Translations under genes and position numbers: made by a program
Shown: in pieces, positions 6,177 to 14,307 of the stretch
How the letters are laid out: each line of letters starts with the position of its first letter
How positions within the stretch are numbered: position 1 is the stretch's first letter
The notes under the pieces: generated by a model
Database searches by the model: none
What the model saw: the letters and a program-made list of their open reading frames with translations, nothing else
What the model was told of the DNA's origin: nothing
NCBI GenBank assembly: GCA_025359005.1
Contig: JANYHP010000229.1
Location: 1 to 26,614 of the forward strand
Direction: 5' to 3'
Source of the DNA: Hyphomicrobiaceae bacterium
GTDB lineage: Bacteria; Pseudomonadota; Alphaproteobacteria; Rhizobiales; Hyphomicrobiaceae
Length of the DNA: 26,614 nt

Positions 6177-8834
6177 TTAAGCGCCTTTGCCTGGAGCTGG
6201 CATGCCGGAGGCATGGGCCGGCAAGGTGACGGGAGCGGGGAGGGCGCGCGGTGCGTCATCGCTGACGCCGTCCGCGGTGCGTCGCCCAAGGCGGCGCAGC
6301 GTTCCAGCGCTGAAACCGCTTGTCGCGAGAGTGTCGCGCTGTTGCAGGGCTGCTGCAATAGCCGGCATCAGTGTCGCCGAAATCATAGGCACAGTGCCGC
6401 CGAGCGCTTCAACGCCGGTTCGATTAGGACGCACGGCGAGATCAACAATGCGGCTCGGTGCGAGGGGTATCGCGGCAACCAAGGCGTCGCGCAACGACGG
6501 CAGCCGCATGCCGTCGCCGGCCAACAGGAACAAGTCGCAGTTTTCGCCCTGAACCAGTCGCGATAGTTCGCCCGATACCTCGCGCATCTCATGGGAGATC
6601 AGAGATGCGAGCCTGCCGCGCCCCAGCGGTATTCTGGTTTCAGCCAGCGAAAAGTCCGGCGCACCGGCGGCCAGGGCTGCTGCATCGAAGATGCCGCTCA
6701 CGCCGTCGAGGCGCCCGTCTCCAAGCGCGACGAGGGTGGCCAGCGACACCGCCCGATTGCCGTAGCTTGCACTTGCCGCTGCCTCCGCATCGAGGTCCAG
6801 CAGGGCGCGCGCCGCAGGCCAGAGGACCTTGCGGTTGAAACGACGAATGAAATAGGGGTCGTCGATGAGTAGGCTCGTTGTCGACCGGCCGGTGATCTCA
6901 TCCAGGAAACGGCGTGCGGGATAGAGGCCGGCTGCGTCTAGTCCCTGTTCGATGGCGGGCAGGACGATTGACCAGATGATGGCCTGGATGGCGGCATCGG
7001 TGCCAACCGGCAATCGTTCGGTGCGGTGGAGGTTGGGCACCCATTCGGCCGATGTGAGGGGATCCTCGACAATGGTGTAGTCGACAATGGCGAATGTCGT
7101 CGTGCGTGCCGAGACTTCGGCCGAAGCTACGCGCAGGCGCTGTGCATTCCCCTCGCTGCCATTCTGGTAAACGCGCAGGAAATCACCAAAGCGCCCTTGG
7201 TAGCGTGTGGATATCTCGTCGTGGAGAAAGGCGATCTGGGTTGCGAGATTGCCGCCGAGGCCCAGTCGAACAGCCGGCCGCGTGGGCACGCCAGCGCTCG
7301 GCCCGCGTTCCCACCCAAGCCCGCGCCACGCAAGTGCCACCCCAGCATTGACCCGGCCCAGAAGTGCATCACGCTCGCCAGCGCTAAGGGTCGGAGGCGC
7401 TAGGACGATAACTTGGCGTAATTCCCGCACCTCATTCTCCCCGCCGAGTTCCGGCGTGGCCGCATTGACCTGTGCAAGGGCATGGAGGACGAGTTCGCAG
7501 GCGAACAGAGCGAGCATGCTCGCGCGGGAAAAGCGCGGGCGGATTGCGGGAGCCTGGGCGCCGGGTGCTTCCGGCGCAAGCAACGTTCCCGCTTCGCTGA
7601 GATGCGACAGCATGAGGCCTGTAACCATCGGCCCTTGCTCGGTCGCGTGTGCATCCTCCGTGCTTTGTCGCCAAACGCCGGGGCTCGCCGCGTCATCAAG
7701 CAGGAAGAGCCCCAGATTGGAGAGGCCAGTAACACCCTCGGTACCGTTGGACCGCAGCGAGTGGCGACGGCCCTCGCGCCCGATGCGGACAAGGCTCGGC
7801 CAGTTAAAGGCATCGTGGCGGCCGCTTTGGCGCGACAACATGGAATTTCCCAACGGGGGCGCGTTGAATTCTGCAACTGTCGGGATGGGCCCGTCGTGGA
7901 TCAGGTGGGGCGCCGACAGGTCACGCATACGAAGCAGTTCGGCAAAGCCGCTGGCAGAACCGCGGAGCTGGTCGTTAGGAGTAGCCTCGGCAAGCAGCGC
8001 CGTTGATTCGTTGTCGCCGATGTCGAGCACGAGATCGACGGAGACCGTGCGGATCGGATAGCGACGCTGGATTGTATCGGTAAAGCGTGCTTCGGGCATA
8101 GCGGCCGTCTGCGCCAGCAGGCGGAGCAGGGTTAGATAGCAAGCGATGTGTCGGTGGCGAAACTCCACCGCGCCGCTGGAGGCTGTACTGCCCTGGGCAG
8201 GACTTGTCCGCGAGAGCCAAGCGTCGAGCCAAGGCTCGGCAAGCAAAGGGCCGAGGTCGTCGACGCTCTCGGCACACACGAACGTCGAGCCGAACGCGGC
8301 ATCATCGGCATTGGGTGCGCCATAGACGGCGGTGTCTAGTCGCGAGTTGCGTTCGAGGCTTGTATCGAAGGCCAGCGTGATACTCATGCTCGACTTTTCC
8401 GGGGCGGGGGGCGCAATCCAGCCCCGAACCCAGTTCGTCGGCCCGCTGTCAAAGCGTGGGCGTTGCTGATCGTCACGGCCGATAAAACGCAGGTACGGCA
8501 ATGGAATCCAGTCGCCTGCGAACTGGCCGAGCGCTTCGGTGGCCGAAATTTCCAGCACACGGGCTGGGTCGATTGGTTTGCCCGTAACAGGATGCGCAAC
8601 ACGCAAAGGTGTGTCGGTGTCAGATGGTTTCGTTTTGCGTTCTTCGACGCGGCCATCGAGGGGGAGGAGAATGCGATGGGGTATGCCATCGGTTTCGAAG
8701 ATTTCTTCAATGAAGTGGGCAGATACGCCGGCAGTTGCGGCTTGCAAAATGGCAACGTCGTGGAATTGGATGCCCGAATAGGGAACGAGGCGGAGAATCC
8801 CCGCAAACAACGATCGTGTATCCCCCTCTGCCAT
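6177..8834 (-). CDS. srfB: SrfB-family protein with divergent actin/Hsp70-like ATPase motifs
   Basis: This is an 885-aa protein. An in-frame stop four codons upstream fixes the ATG at 8834 as the earliest start; no strong Shine-Dalgarno is visible. SrfB signatures seen are SGIQFHD at 20-26, GPTNWVRGWI at 131-140, LAFDTSLE at 154-161, RMRDLSAPH at 302-310, SGRHDAFNWPSLVRIG at 337-352 and GTEGVTG at 364-370. A phosphate-1-like motif, DIGDNEST, lies at 271-278, and an adenosine-like motif, LLAGDGMRLPSL, at 770-781. The expected phosphate-2 motif (DIGGGTTD in typical members, from memory) is replaced near 572-580 by AEVSARTTT. The protein is slightly short for the family, which is near 1000 aa. 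It is the first gene of a tight operon with srfC and two repeat proteins. Confidence 0.9.
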   Translation of the reverse strand: MAEGDTRSLFAGILRLVPYSGIQFHDVAILQAATAGVSAHFIEEIFETDGIPHRILLPLDGRVEERKTKPSDTDTPLRVAHPVTGKPIDPARVLEISATEALGQFAGDWIPLPYLRFIGRDDQQRPRFDSGPTNWVRGWIAPPAPEKSSMSITLAFDTSLERNSRLDTAVYGAPNADDAAFGSTFVCAESVDDLGPLLAEPWLDAWLSRTSPAQGSTASSGAVEFRHRHIACYLTLLRLLAQTAAMPEARFTDTIQRRYPIRTVSVDLVLDIGDNESTALLAEATPNDQLRGSASGFAELLRMRDLSAPHLIHDGPIPTVAEFNAPPLGNSMLSRQSGRHDAFNWPSLVRIGREGRRHSLRSNGTEGVTGLSNLGLFLLDDAASPGVWRQSTEDAHATEQGPMVTGLMLSHLSEAGTLLAPEAPGAQAPAIRPRFSRASMLALFACELVLHALAQVNAATPELGGENEVRELRQVIVLAPPTLSAGERDALLGRVNAGVALAWRGLGWERGPSAGVPTRPAVRLGLGGNLATQIAFLHDEISTRYQGRFGDFLRVYQNGSEGNAQRLRVASAEVSARTTTFAIVDYTIVEDPLTSAEWVPNLHRTERLPVGTDAAIQAIIWSIVLPAIEQGLDAAGLYPARRFLDEITGRSTTSLLIDDPYFIRRFNRKVLWPAARALLDLDAEAAASASYGNRAVSLATLVALGDGRLDGVSGIFDAAALAAGAPDFSLAETRIPLGRGRLASLISHEMREVSGELSRLVQGENCDLFLLAGDGMRLPSLRDALVAAIPLAPSRIVDLAVRPNRTGVEALGGTVPMISATLMPAIAAALQQRDTLATSGFSAGTLRRLGRRTADGVSDDAPRALPAPVTLPAHASGMPAPGKGA

Positions 8835-9184
8835 GCACTGAACTCACGCACTGCTTTTGATCTACGGCTACTTGCTGCAGCGTTTCGGCAGCGTAACCGC
8901 CACCGTAAGTGACAGCCTTGCGACCGCATTGTCGAATGGCCCGGCGCGCTGACCAACGAGTATCCGTGGCGGGGGGAAACCCCGGACGAGATCCGATACG
9001 CCTGACCATTACCCCTGTTCGCACTCCGTATGAGCCGGGACAGAGAATTGCAACTCATGATCCCTGTTAAGGAAAACGACTGTCCCACGTTGCGATGCAA
9101 GGCGAAAGACCGTCAATTGCTCCGGGGCCGAATGAACCGAATGGAGACGCGAAGCGTGTCAAAACTGCCACGATACCCGTTCTT
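8835..9184. other. 350-base intergenic region upstream of srfB
   Basis: It lies between the end of the aminotransferase gene and srfB, both on the minus strand. Open frames here run into srfB in the wrong frame and have no recognisable product. A TTGACA on the minus strand (9162-9157) could be a -35 element, but no matching -10 hexamer is convincing. GGGACAG (9037-9043) and CTGTCCC (9080-9086) form a loose inverted repeat. This is the likeliest place for the promoter of the Srf-like operon. Confidence 0.5.
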
Positions 9185-10387
9185 TTAGGGCAGCTGGGCT
9201 AGCCGCGAGCCGACGGCCGCGGCACCGGCGTCGCTGGTATTGGCGAAAGCGATCCGCAGGAACGGGTCCTGGTCGGGGCCGAAATAGCTCCCGGGCAATG
9301 CAAGCACGCCGACCTCCGTGGCAAGCCGGCGGGCAATGTCGGCGGATGGCGCCGCCCCAAAAGGGTGGCGTACATACGCGAAATACGCACCAATTGCTTC
9401 AATCGACCAACCGGGCGCTGTGGCGAGGCCTTCAGCAAACAAGGCCGCTCGGGCGGCAACCTGTCGCGCGGTGGCGGCGCGCCACGGCGCCAGGGCAGGG
9501 ATCGCCCATGTCAGTGCCGCTTGCGCATGGCGAGGGGCGCAGATCTGGATGCAGTCGAGCACCTTGGCGATCTGCGCCATAGCCGAGGGCGGTGCAATCA
9601 AAGCGCCGGCCCGGTGGCCCGGAATAGCGTAGGCCTTCGAGAAGCTGTAGAGCTGGATCAGGCGCTTACGCCCTTCAGATGCCACGAACAGATCGTGCGG
9701 GCGCGCGGCGTCAGGACCGCGAAAGTCGCGGTAGGTTTCATCGAGGATAAGCCACGCGCGGCAGGATGCGGCGAGCGCCTCGAAGCCGGCAATGACGTGC
9801 GCTGGATAGATCGCACCAGTCGGGTTGTTCGGCGTAACCAGAACGATTGCCCGGACCGGGCTGCTGGGATGTTGTGAGCGATCGGCGCGCAGCAGAGCGG
9901 CGGCTTCGTCGGGGTCGGGCACGAAGCCCCGGCGGGCATGCGTCGGCAATGCCAGGCAACGGATGCCGAGCATCTTGAGGGTCATCTCGTGATTGAAATA
10001 CCAGGGTGCCGGTAACATCACGGCCTCGCCGGATTTGGCGACAGACAGCATCGAGACGACAAAGGCCTCGTTGCAGCCAGCCGTTATGGCAATCTCATCC
10101 GGGTCGGGAGCCCGCCCGTATATGGCCGCGACATCTGCTGCATAGGCCGCCAAAAGCGCGGCGTCACCGGTGATAGCCCCGTAGGTTGCCGTCTCGGCGG
10201 TGGCCGCCGCGGCACCCAGCCGTTCGAGCAATTCAGACGGTGGCGGCAAACCAGGCACTGCTTGCGCCAAGTTGACGGGCGGGCCGCACCGGCCATCGTA
10301 GGCCGCGAGCCACGCCCGTGCCTCCGGGATGGGTGGTGTGGCAGTGTCAATCAGGTTGGGGTTGAGTTCTGCAGCGGGCGCGTTCAA
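9185..10387 (-). CDS. Class I/II pyridoxal-phosphate aminotransferase, TTG start
   Basis: I choose the TTG at 10387. It overlaps the HAD stop as TTGA and is preceded by GGGAG with an 8-base spacer. An upstream ATG would overlap the HAD gene by 76 bases. The resulting 400-aa protein has the fold-type I landmarks: NNPTG at 187-191, LDETYRDF around 215-222 with the PLP-pyridine Asp at about 216, the Schiff-base lysine at about 251 in YSFSKAY, and GHRAG just after with the phosphate-binding Arg. A C-terminal LRIAFAN segment should hold the carboxylate-binding Arg. It converts an amino acid and a 2-oxo acid, but the substrate cannot be told. It is the last gene of the Bug-HAD-aminotransferase operon. 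Confidence 0.88.
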   Translation of the reverse strand: MNAPAAELNPNLIDTATPPIPEARAWLAAYDGRCGPPVNLAQAVPGLPPPSELLERLGAAAATAETATYGAITGDAALLAAYAADVAAIYGRAPDPDEIAITAGCNEAFVVSMLSVAKSGEAVMLPAPWYFNHEMTLKMLGIRCLALPTHARRGFVPDPDEAAALLRADRSQHPSSPVRAIVLVTPNNPTGAIYPAHVIAGFEALAASCRAWLILDETYRDFRGPDAARPHDLFVASEGRKRLIQLYSFSKAYAIPGHRAGALIAPPSAMAQIAKVLDCIQICAPRHAQAALTWAIPALAPWRAATARQVAARAALFAEGLATAPGWSIEAIGAYFAYVRHPFGAAPSADIARRLATEVGVLALPGSYFGPDQDPFLRIAFANTSDAGAAAVGSRLAQLP

Positions 10388-11118
10388 ATCAATCGCTCCC
10401 GCCGGGCTCGAGTAGCGACAGTGCCAACGGGATGCGCGCACCCCAGTACGTACTGACACAAGTACGCACTGACATCAGTGTACGTTGTCGCCAGTACATG
10501 GGCGCCGGCTCTGGACAGCACTTCGCCATGATCATTGCCGATATGGGATGCGCCGAGGAAGCCCATTGCGGTCATGCCGGCTGCGACCGCGCCCTGCACG
10601 CCAGCGGGACTGTCTTCGATGACCAGGCAATGCGCTGGTTCCACATTCATGCGCTCGGCCGCATAAAGAAAGATGTCGGGCGCCGGCTTGCCGTTTTTGA
10701 CAGCTGTGGCGCTGAACAAGTTGCGACCGAGGGGACCGCGCAGGTCGAACTTGTCGACGCAATGGTCCAGCCACTCGGGCGTGCTTGAGGACGCGACGCA
10801 GAACCTGAGATCGCGATGGCGATTGAGGAAGGCGGCCACGCCATCCACAGGGCCGACCTCTTCGCGCATGCGACCGCGCGTGTAGGCGCGATAGCGGTCG
10901 CGAAAGTCGTCAGGGAGCGGACGGCCCATGTCATCACCGATGCGCCGGGCGCAGTCCTCCCAACGCCGGCCCATGTAACGCGCCATGGCCTGTTCCAGCG
11001 ACGTGGCAAGGCCTTCCAGCGTAAGAAATTCGGCCAGCAGCGTGTTGGAAAGCAGTTCGCTATCCGCCACCACCCCGTCGAAGTCGAGGATGACCAGTGC
11101 GGGCGCCGTTCCCGTCAT
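10384..11118 (-). CDS. HAD-superfamily phosphatase, beta-phosphoglucomutase-like
   Basis: The 244-aa product carries all four HAD motifs. Motif I is DFDGVVADSE with nucleophile D12 and acid/base D14. Motif II is the serine run at 110-112. Motif III is K144 in KNGKPAPD. Motif IV is VIEDSPAG with E168/D169. The helical cap between motifs I and II and the DGV form put it with the phosphoglucomutase/phosphoglycolate phosphatase subfamily. It should be a cytoplasmic phosphomonoesterase, substrate unknown. Its ATG overlaps the Bug-protein stop (ATGA, 11115-11118) and its stop overlaps the aminotransferase start, so all three genes should be translated together. The last about 30 residues are weakly conserved in appearance. 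Confidence 0.92.
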   Translation of the reverse strand: MTGTAPALVILDFDGVVADSELLSNTLLAEFLTLEGLATSLEQAMARYMGRRWEDCARRIGDDMGRPLPDDFRDRYRAYTRGRMREEVGPVDGVAAFLNRHRDLRFCVASSSTPEWLDHCVDKFDLRGPLGRNLFSATAVKNGKPAPDIFLYAAERMNVEPAHCLVIEDSPAGVQGAVAAGMTAMGFLGASHIGNDHGEVLSRAGAHVLATTYTDVSAYLCQYVLGCAHPVGTVATRARRERLI

Positions 11119-12101
11119 TGGCCGGCCTTGATGCCGTTCTCGCGCACCACGTCACCCCAGATCTTGAGCTGCTGAGTGACCCACCCGGCCAGCGCCTTGC
11201 CGTCGCCGAAGGTGGCTGTCATCTGCATGTTGTCGGCAAGTTGTGCCGCAATCGTCGGCTCCTTGAAGGTCGCAATCATCGCCTCGCGCATACGCGAAAC
11301 AAGCGGCTCCGGCGTGCCCTTGGGGCCGAATGCGCCCCACCAAGCATAGCTCTCGAAGCCCGCAAAGCCCTGCTCGATGGCCGTCGGCACGTCTTTGAGA
11401 GCCCCGAGCCGGGTCGCGCCCGTTTGCAGCAACGGCCTGAGCCCGCCCGCTGCGATCTGCGGATTGACTAGAGCGGTCGACGCGATCGAAAAGTCGACAT
11501 GGCCGGCCAATGCATCGTTGAGCAGCGGGCCGCCGCCGCGGAACGGCACGTGAGTCATTTCGATGCCGGCCTTTTTGGTGAGCGTCACCATCGTCAGATG
11601 ACCGAGGCTGCCGGTTCCGATTGAGCCGTAGGTAAGCTTTCCCGGCTCCTTCTTCGCGGCCGAAACCACGTCCGCGAAGCTCTTCCAAGCGCGGCCGGGA
11701 TGGGTGCACAGAATGTGCGGCGCAGTGCCGATCAAAAGCACCGGTTCCAGATCTTTCTCAGTGTCGAAGTTCATCGCTTGCAGCGAGGGATTGACTGCAT
11801 GCGTATCGAACACCATCAGCCACGTCGCGCCATCAGGCTTTGAGCGTGCAACCTGACCGGTCCCGATCGAGCCCTGCGCGCCCGGCTTGTTCTCGACGAT
11901 AACGGTCGTGCCGAGGCGCTGCTGCAAGCCCGACTGCATGAGCCGTGACAACTGATCGACCGAGCCACCCGCCGGGAATGGCACGATGACGGTCACGGTG
12001 CTCGCGGGCCATGGCGTCGACTGCGCCGACCCGGAGCGCGGCAAGGCGCCGGCGGCGGTGGCAGCGATCGTCGTTGTGATGAAGGTGCGCCGTGTCGGCA
12101 T
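11115..12101 (-). CDS. Bug-family (tripartite tricarboxylate transporter) substrate-binding protein
   Basis: The 328-aa protein starts at an ATG preceded by GGGGGA at good spacing. Residues 1-27 resemble a Tat or Tat-like signal (RRTFI then a hydrophobic run, ending SGSAQ). The mature protein has the Bug hallmarks: VPFPAGGSVDQLSR at about 40-53 and VIVENKPGAQGSIG at about 67-80. These periplasmic proteins bind carboxylates such as citrate, glutarate or amino acids. No TctA/TctB membrane genes are nearby, which is common for this expanded family. Coupling to a HAD phosphatase and an aminotransferase may mean the ligand feeds an amino/keto acid pathway, but that is inference. Confidence 0.94.
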   Translation of the reverse strand: MPTRRTFITTTIAATAAGALPRSGSAQSTPWPASTVTVIVPFPAGGSVDQLSRLMQSGLQQRLGTTVIVENKPGAQGSIGTGQVARSKPDGATWLMVFDTHAVNPSLQAMNFDTEKDLEPVLLIGTAPHILCTHPGRAWKSFADVVSAAKKEPGKLTYGSIGTGSLGHLTMVTLTKKAGIEMTHVPFRGGGPLLNDALAGHVDFSIASTALVNPQIAAGGLRPLLQTGATRLGALKDVPTAIEQGFAGFESYAWWGAFGPKGTPEPLVSRMREAMIATFKEPTIAAQLADNMQMTATFGDGKALAGWVTQQLKIWGDVVRENGIKAGQ

Positions 12102-12443
12102 GTCGGTCCCCCGGGAACGGTCGGTTTGGCTGATCTATCACGGTCTGATGCCGGATCGGCGTCTTTCATAGCGTTTCGAGAGCGAACTGGCGAGCGGGGC
12201 TCTACGATGACGCGCGTCACCAGCCTGTGGCCCAGCGAACACGGCGCAGAGGGTTCATCTCCCAGTCATCGAATGCACCGAAATGGCCATATTCCGAACC
12301 CATCGAGGCCAAACTGTCTTTGTTCAGTACGACAAATGTGATGCGTCGCGATTCACTGCAGCGTCTGCCAAGCAAGCCATGATCTGCACGACGTATCACG
12401 CATGAAGCAAGCAGTGCGCATGAAGCAAGAGGAGTGTCTGCAG
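12102..12443. other. Divergent intergenic region between Bug-type gene and small membrane protein gene
   Basis: About 340 bases separate the two divergent starts. Short open frames here have no recognisable product. The end nearest the plus-strand gene holds a 12-bp direct repeat. I see no confident promoter hexamers and no RNA gene. Confidence 0.5.
12400..12429. repeat. 12-bp direct repeat, two copies 18 bases apart
   Basis: GCATGAAGCAAG occurs at 12400-12411 and again at 12418-12429, just before the Shine-Dalgarno of the following gene. Both copies contain an ATG in frame with that gene, so the repeat could be a short coding extension (MKQ...MKQ) or part of its leader. Confidence 0.7.
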
Positions 12444-12836
12444 ATGACGACGACCGAGACCACCCGCGCGACGGCAAACGTCAGCACCAACGATACGGCA
12501 CCATCCGCAGCGGTGATGCATGCCACGCCTGCAGCCCCGTCCATAAAGCGTGTCGTGTTCGACTTTCTTCTGGGCTTTGTCATTTTCGGACTTGCGGCGG
12601 GCAGTCTCGCCGTATCGGACGGTCAGGCCGCGACGACACTTGAGGCCAATGGCTGGGTGACCACGGTGTCGTATGCGGGCGACAACGCCCATTCCGTCGC
12701 GGGCTTTGGCCGGCACTTCTGGTCGGCATTGCTACTGGCAACGACATGCGGCGGGTTGACGGCCTTCAACCTCTCACTGGCGCGCCATTTGAAGGCAGAA
12801 GTGCTGCCGGACCGTGGCAACGACCATCGTGCCTGA
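12444..12836 (+). CDS. Small two-helix membrane protein of unknown family
   Basis: I choose the ATG at 12444 because AGGAG sits 9 bases before it. In-frame ATGs at 12402 and 12420 would add 14 or 8 residues. The 130-aa product begins with about 35 Thr/Ala/Ser-rich, probably disordered residues. Predicted membrane helices lie at about 38-56 and 93-112. The loop between them (57-92) is hydrophilic with several His and Gly. A short charged tail (LPDRGNDHRA) follows. I do not recognise a domain. The gene stands alone, convergent with ispDF and divergent from the Bug-type operon. Base composition resembles its neighbours, so it does not look foreign. Confidence 0.7.
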   Translation: MTTTETTRATANVSTNDTAPSAAVMHATPAAPSIKRVVFDFLLGFVIFGLAAGSLAVSDGQAATTLEANGWVTTVSYAGDNAHSVAGFGRHFWSALLLATTCGGLTAFNLSLARHLKAEVLPDRGNDHRA

Positions 12837-12887
12837 TGCTGTCTGGCAGACGACCAACATCGAACCCGCATCTGCCGAACTTTCTGC

Positions 12888-14081
12888 TTAACGCAGGTGC
12901 ACGAGAGCGATTGCTAGGGCTGCCAAGCCTTCGCGGCGGCCGAGAGCCCCAAGTTTTTCGGTGGTGGTGGCCTTCAGCGCCACGCGCCCAACGTCGATCC
13001 TGAGAAGGGACGCCAAACGCTGACGCATGGCGTCCCGGTGGGGGGCAATCTTTGGTGCCTCCGACAGGACCGTCACATCGACGTTGACGATCTCGCCGCC
13101 TTGGGCCGCGATGCGCTTGACGGCATCCTCCAGGAATTGGTCGGACGATGCACCACGCCAGCGCGGGTCGGTATTGCGGAAATGCTGGCCGATATCGCCG
13201 TCGGCAATGGCGCCCAGCAGCGCGTCGGTGAGCGCGTGGAGAGCAACATCGCCGTCGCTGTGCGCCTCGACGCCGTGGGTATGCGGCACCCGCACACCGC
13301 ACAACATGACGTGATCGCCGCTGGTAAAGCTATGAACGTCGAACCCCTGCCCGATCCTGATGTTGAGCGGTGCCGTTGCCGCGTGCTGCTGCCGTTCGGT
13401 CATGCGCAAATCCTCCTGCGTCGTGATTTTTCCCGCCCGTTCGTCGCCGACCACAAGCCGCACCGCAAGCCCGGCCCATTCGGCGATCGCCGCGTCGTCC
13501 GTGAAATCGGGGGCTCCGGCCGCAGCAGCACTTCGATGGGCCTTCAGGATGTCGGCGAACCCGAAGCCTTGCGGGGTCTGCGCACGCCAAAGTCCGCCCC
13601 GGGGAACGGTCGCGGCGATTGTATTGTTGGCGCCTGCGCGTTTGAGCGTATCGGCGAGCGGCAAGGCGGCAATAGCGGCCGCCTTATCGACAAGCGCCGC
13701 AAGCACCCTGTTAATGACGTCGTGCGGCACGAACGGTCGCGCCGCATCGTGGATCAGCACGTGCGTCGGGCCGGCCGCTTCCAGAGCTTCGAGCCCGGCG
13801 AGCACCGATTGCTGGCGCGTGGCCCCGCCTATGACGGGCGGCGCCAGACGGGGCGACGGGGACAGGCACGCAATCGCGCCATCGTAGGCTGCCCGATCGT
13901 CGCGATGAATGACGACCTGCACGGCGTCGATGCTGGGATGCTCGAGAAATGCCGCCACGGCATGGGCCAGCACCGTGCGGTCTCCAAGCGCCGCGTACTG
14001 CTTGGGTGCGCGGCCGGTGGGGTCGGCGCGGGTGCCGCGTCCGGCGGCGACAATCAGGGCAATGGCCGCCAGTTGTTGCAT
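12888..14081 (-). CDS. ispDF: Bifunctional IspD/IspF: MEP cytidylyltransferase and MEcPP synthase
   Basis: This 397-aa fusion carries two enzymes of the non-mevalonate isoprenoid pathway. Residues 1-228 are the IspD cytidylyltransferase, with the CTP-binding loop VAAGRGTRA at 11-19, K27 in PKQYA, HDAARPF at 111-117 and the TPQGF motif at 169-173. It joins methylerythritol 4-phosphate to CTP. Residues 239-397 are IspF, with metal ligands D248 and H250 in GFDVH and H282 in SDGDVALHAL, plus the K370-ATTTEKLG motif. It cyclises the phosphorylated product to MEcPP. IspE acts between these two steps and is not in the window. The fused form is typical of Alphaproteobacteria and Epsilonproteobacteria. 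The gene is monocistronic here and divergent from sppA. Confidence 0.97.
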   Translation of the reverse strand: MQQLAAIALIVAAGRGTRADPTGRAPKQYAALGDRTVLAHAVAAFLEHPSIDAVQVVIHRDDRAAYDGAIACLSPSPRLAPPVIGGATRQQSVLAGLEALEAAGPTHVLIHDAARPFVPHDVINRVLAALVDKAAAIAALPLADTLKRAGANNTIAATVPRGGLWRAQTPQGFGFADILKAHRSAAAAGAPDFTDDAAIAEWAGLAVRLVVGDERAGKITTQEDLRMTERQQHAATAPLNIRIGQGFDVHSFTSGDHVMLCGVRVPHTHGVEAHSDGDVALHALTDALLGAIADGDIGQHFRNTDPRWRGASSDQFLEDAVKRIAAQGGEIVNVDVTVLSEAPKIAPHRDAMRQRLASLLRIDVGRVALKATTTEKLGALGRREGLAALAIALVHLR

Positions 14082-14307
14082 AAAACGTCCTGCGTGCTGC
14101 GAAACCCACGATTGTCGTTTGCACGCGACGACAAGGGAGCTTGCATCCGCTTGGACCAGCCATGCCCCGCCGTCAATGTGATCGGCGGCTCAAGCCTGCC
14201 GCTGGCAGCGCTAGCGGTTGTCGTGTAGGAGACGCTCACATTTTCAGACGGCGGCCGAACATCATACATGTCCCCCGGTCGCGCCGACAGAGTGAGGAAC
14301 CGATTCC

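Noticed and set aside
1035..8834. Calling the Srf-like operon an anti-phage or secreted toxin system
   Set aside because: No toxin, nuclease, secretion or mobile-element gene accompanies it, and defence context is absent in this window.
9037..9086. GGGACAG/CTGTCCC inverted repeat upstream of srfB
   Set aside because: Only 7 bp with a 36-base separation; it could easily arise by chance, so it is not listed as an operator.
8384..9100. 238-aa minus-strand frame starting upstream of srfB
   Set aside because: It runs mostly through srfB in another frame and resembles no protein; the SrfB motifs establish the real frame.
13038..14228. 396-aa plus-strand open frame
   Set aside because: It is antisense to ispDF, whose two catalytic domains are complete.
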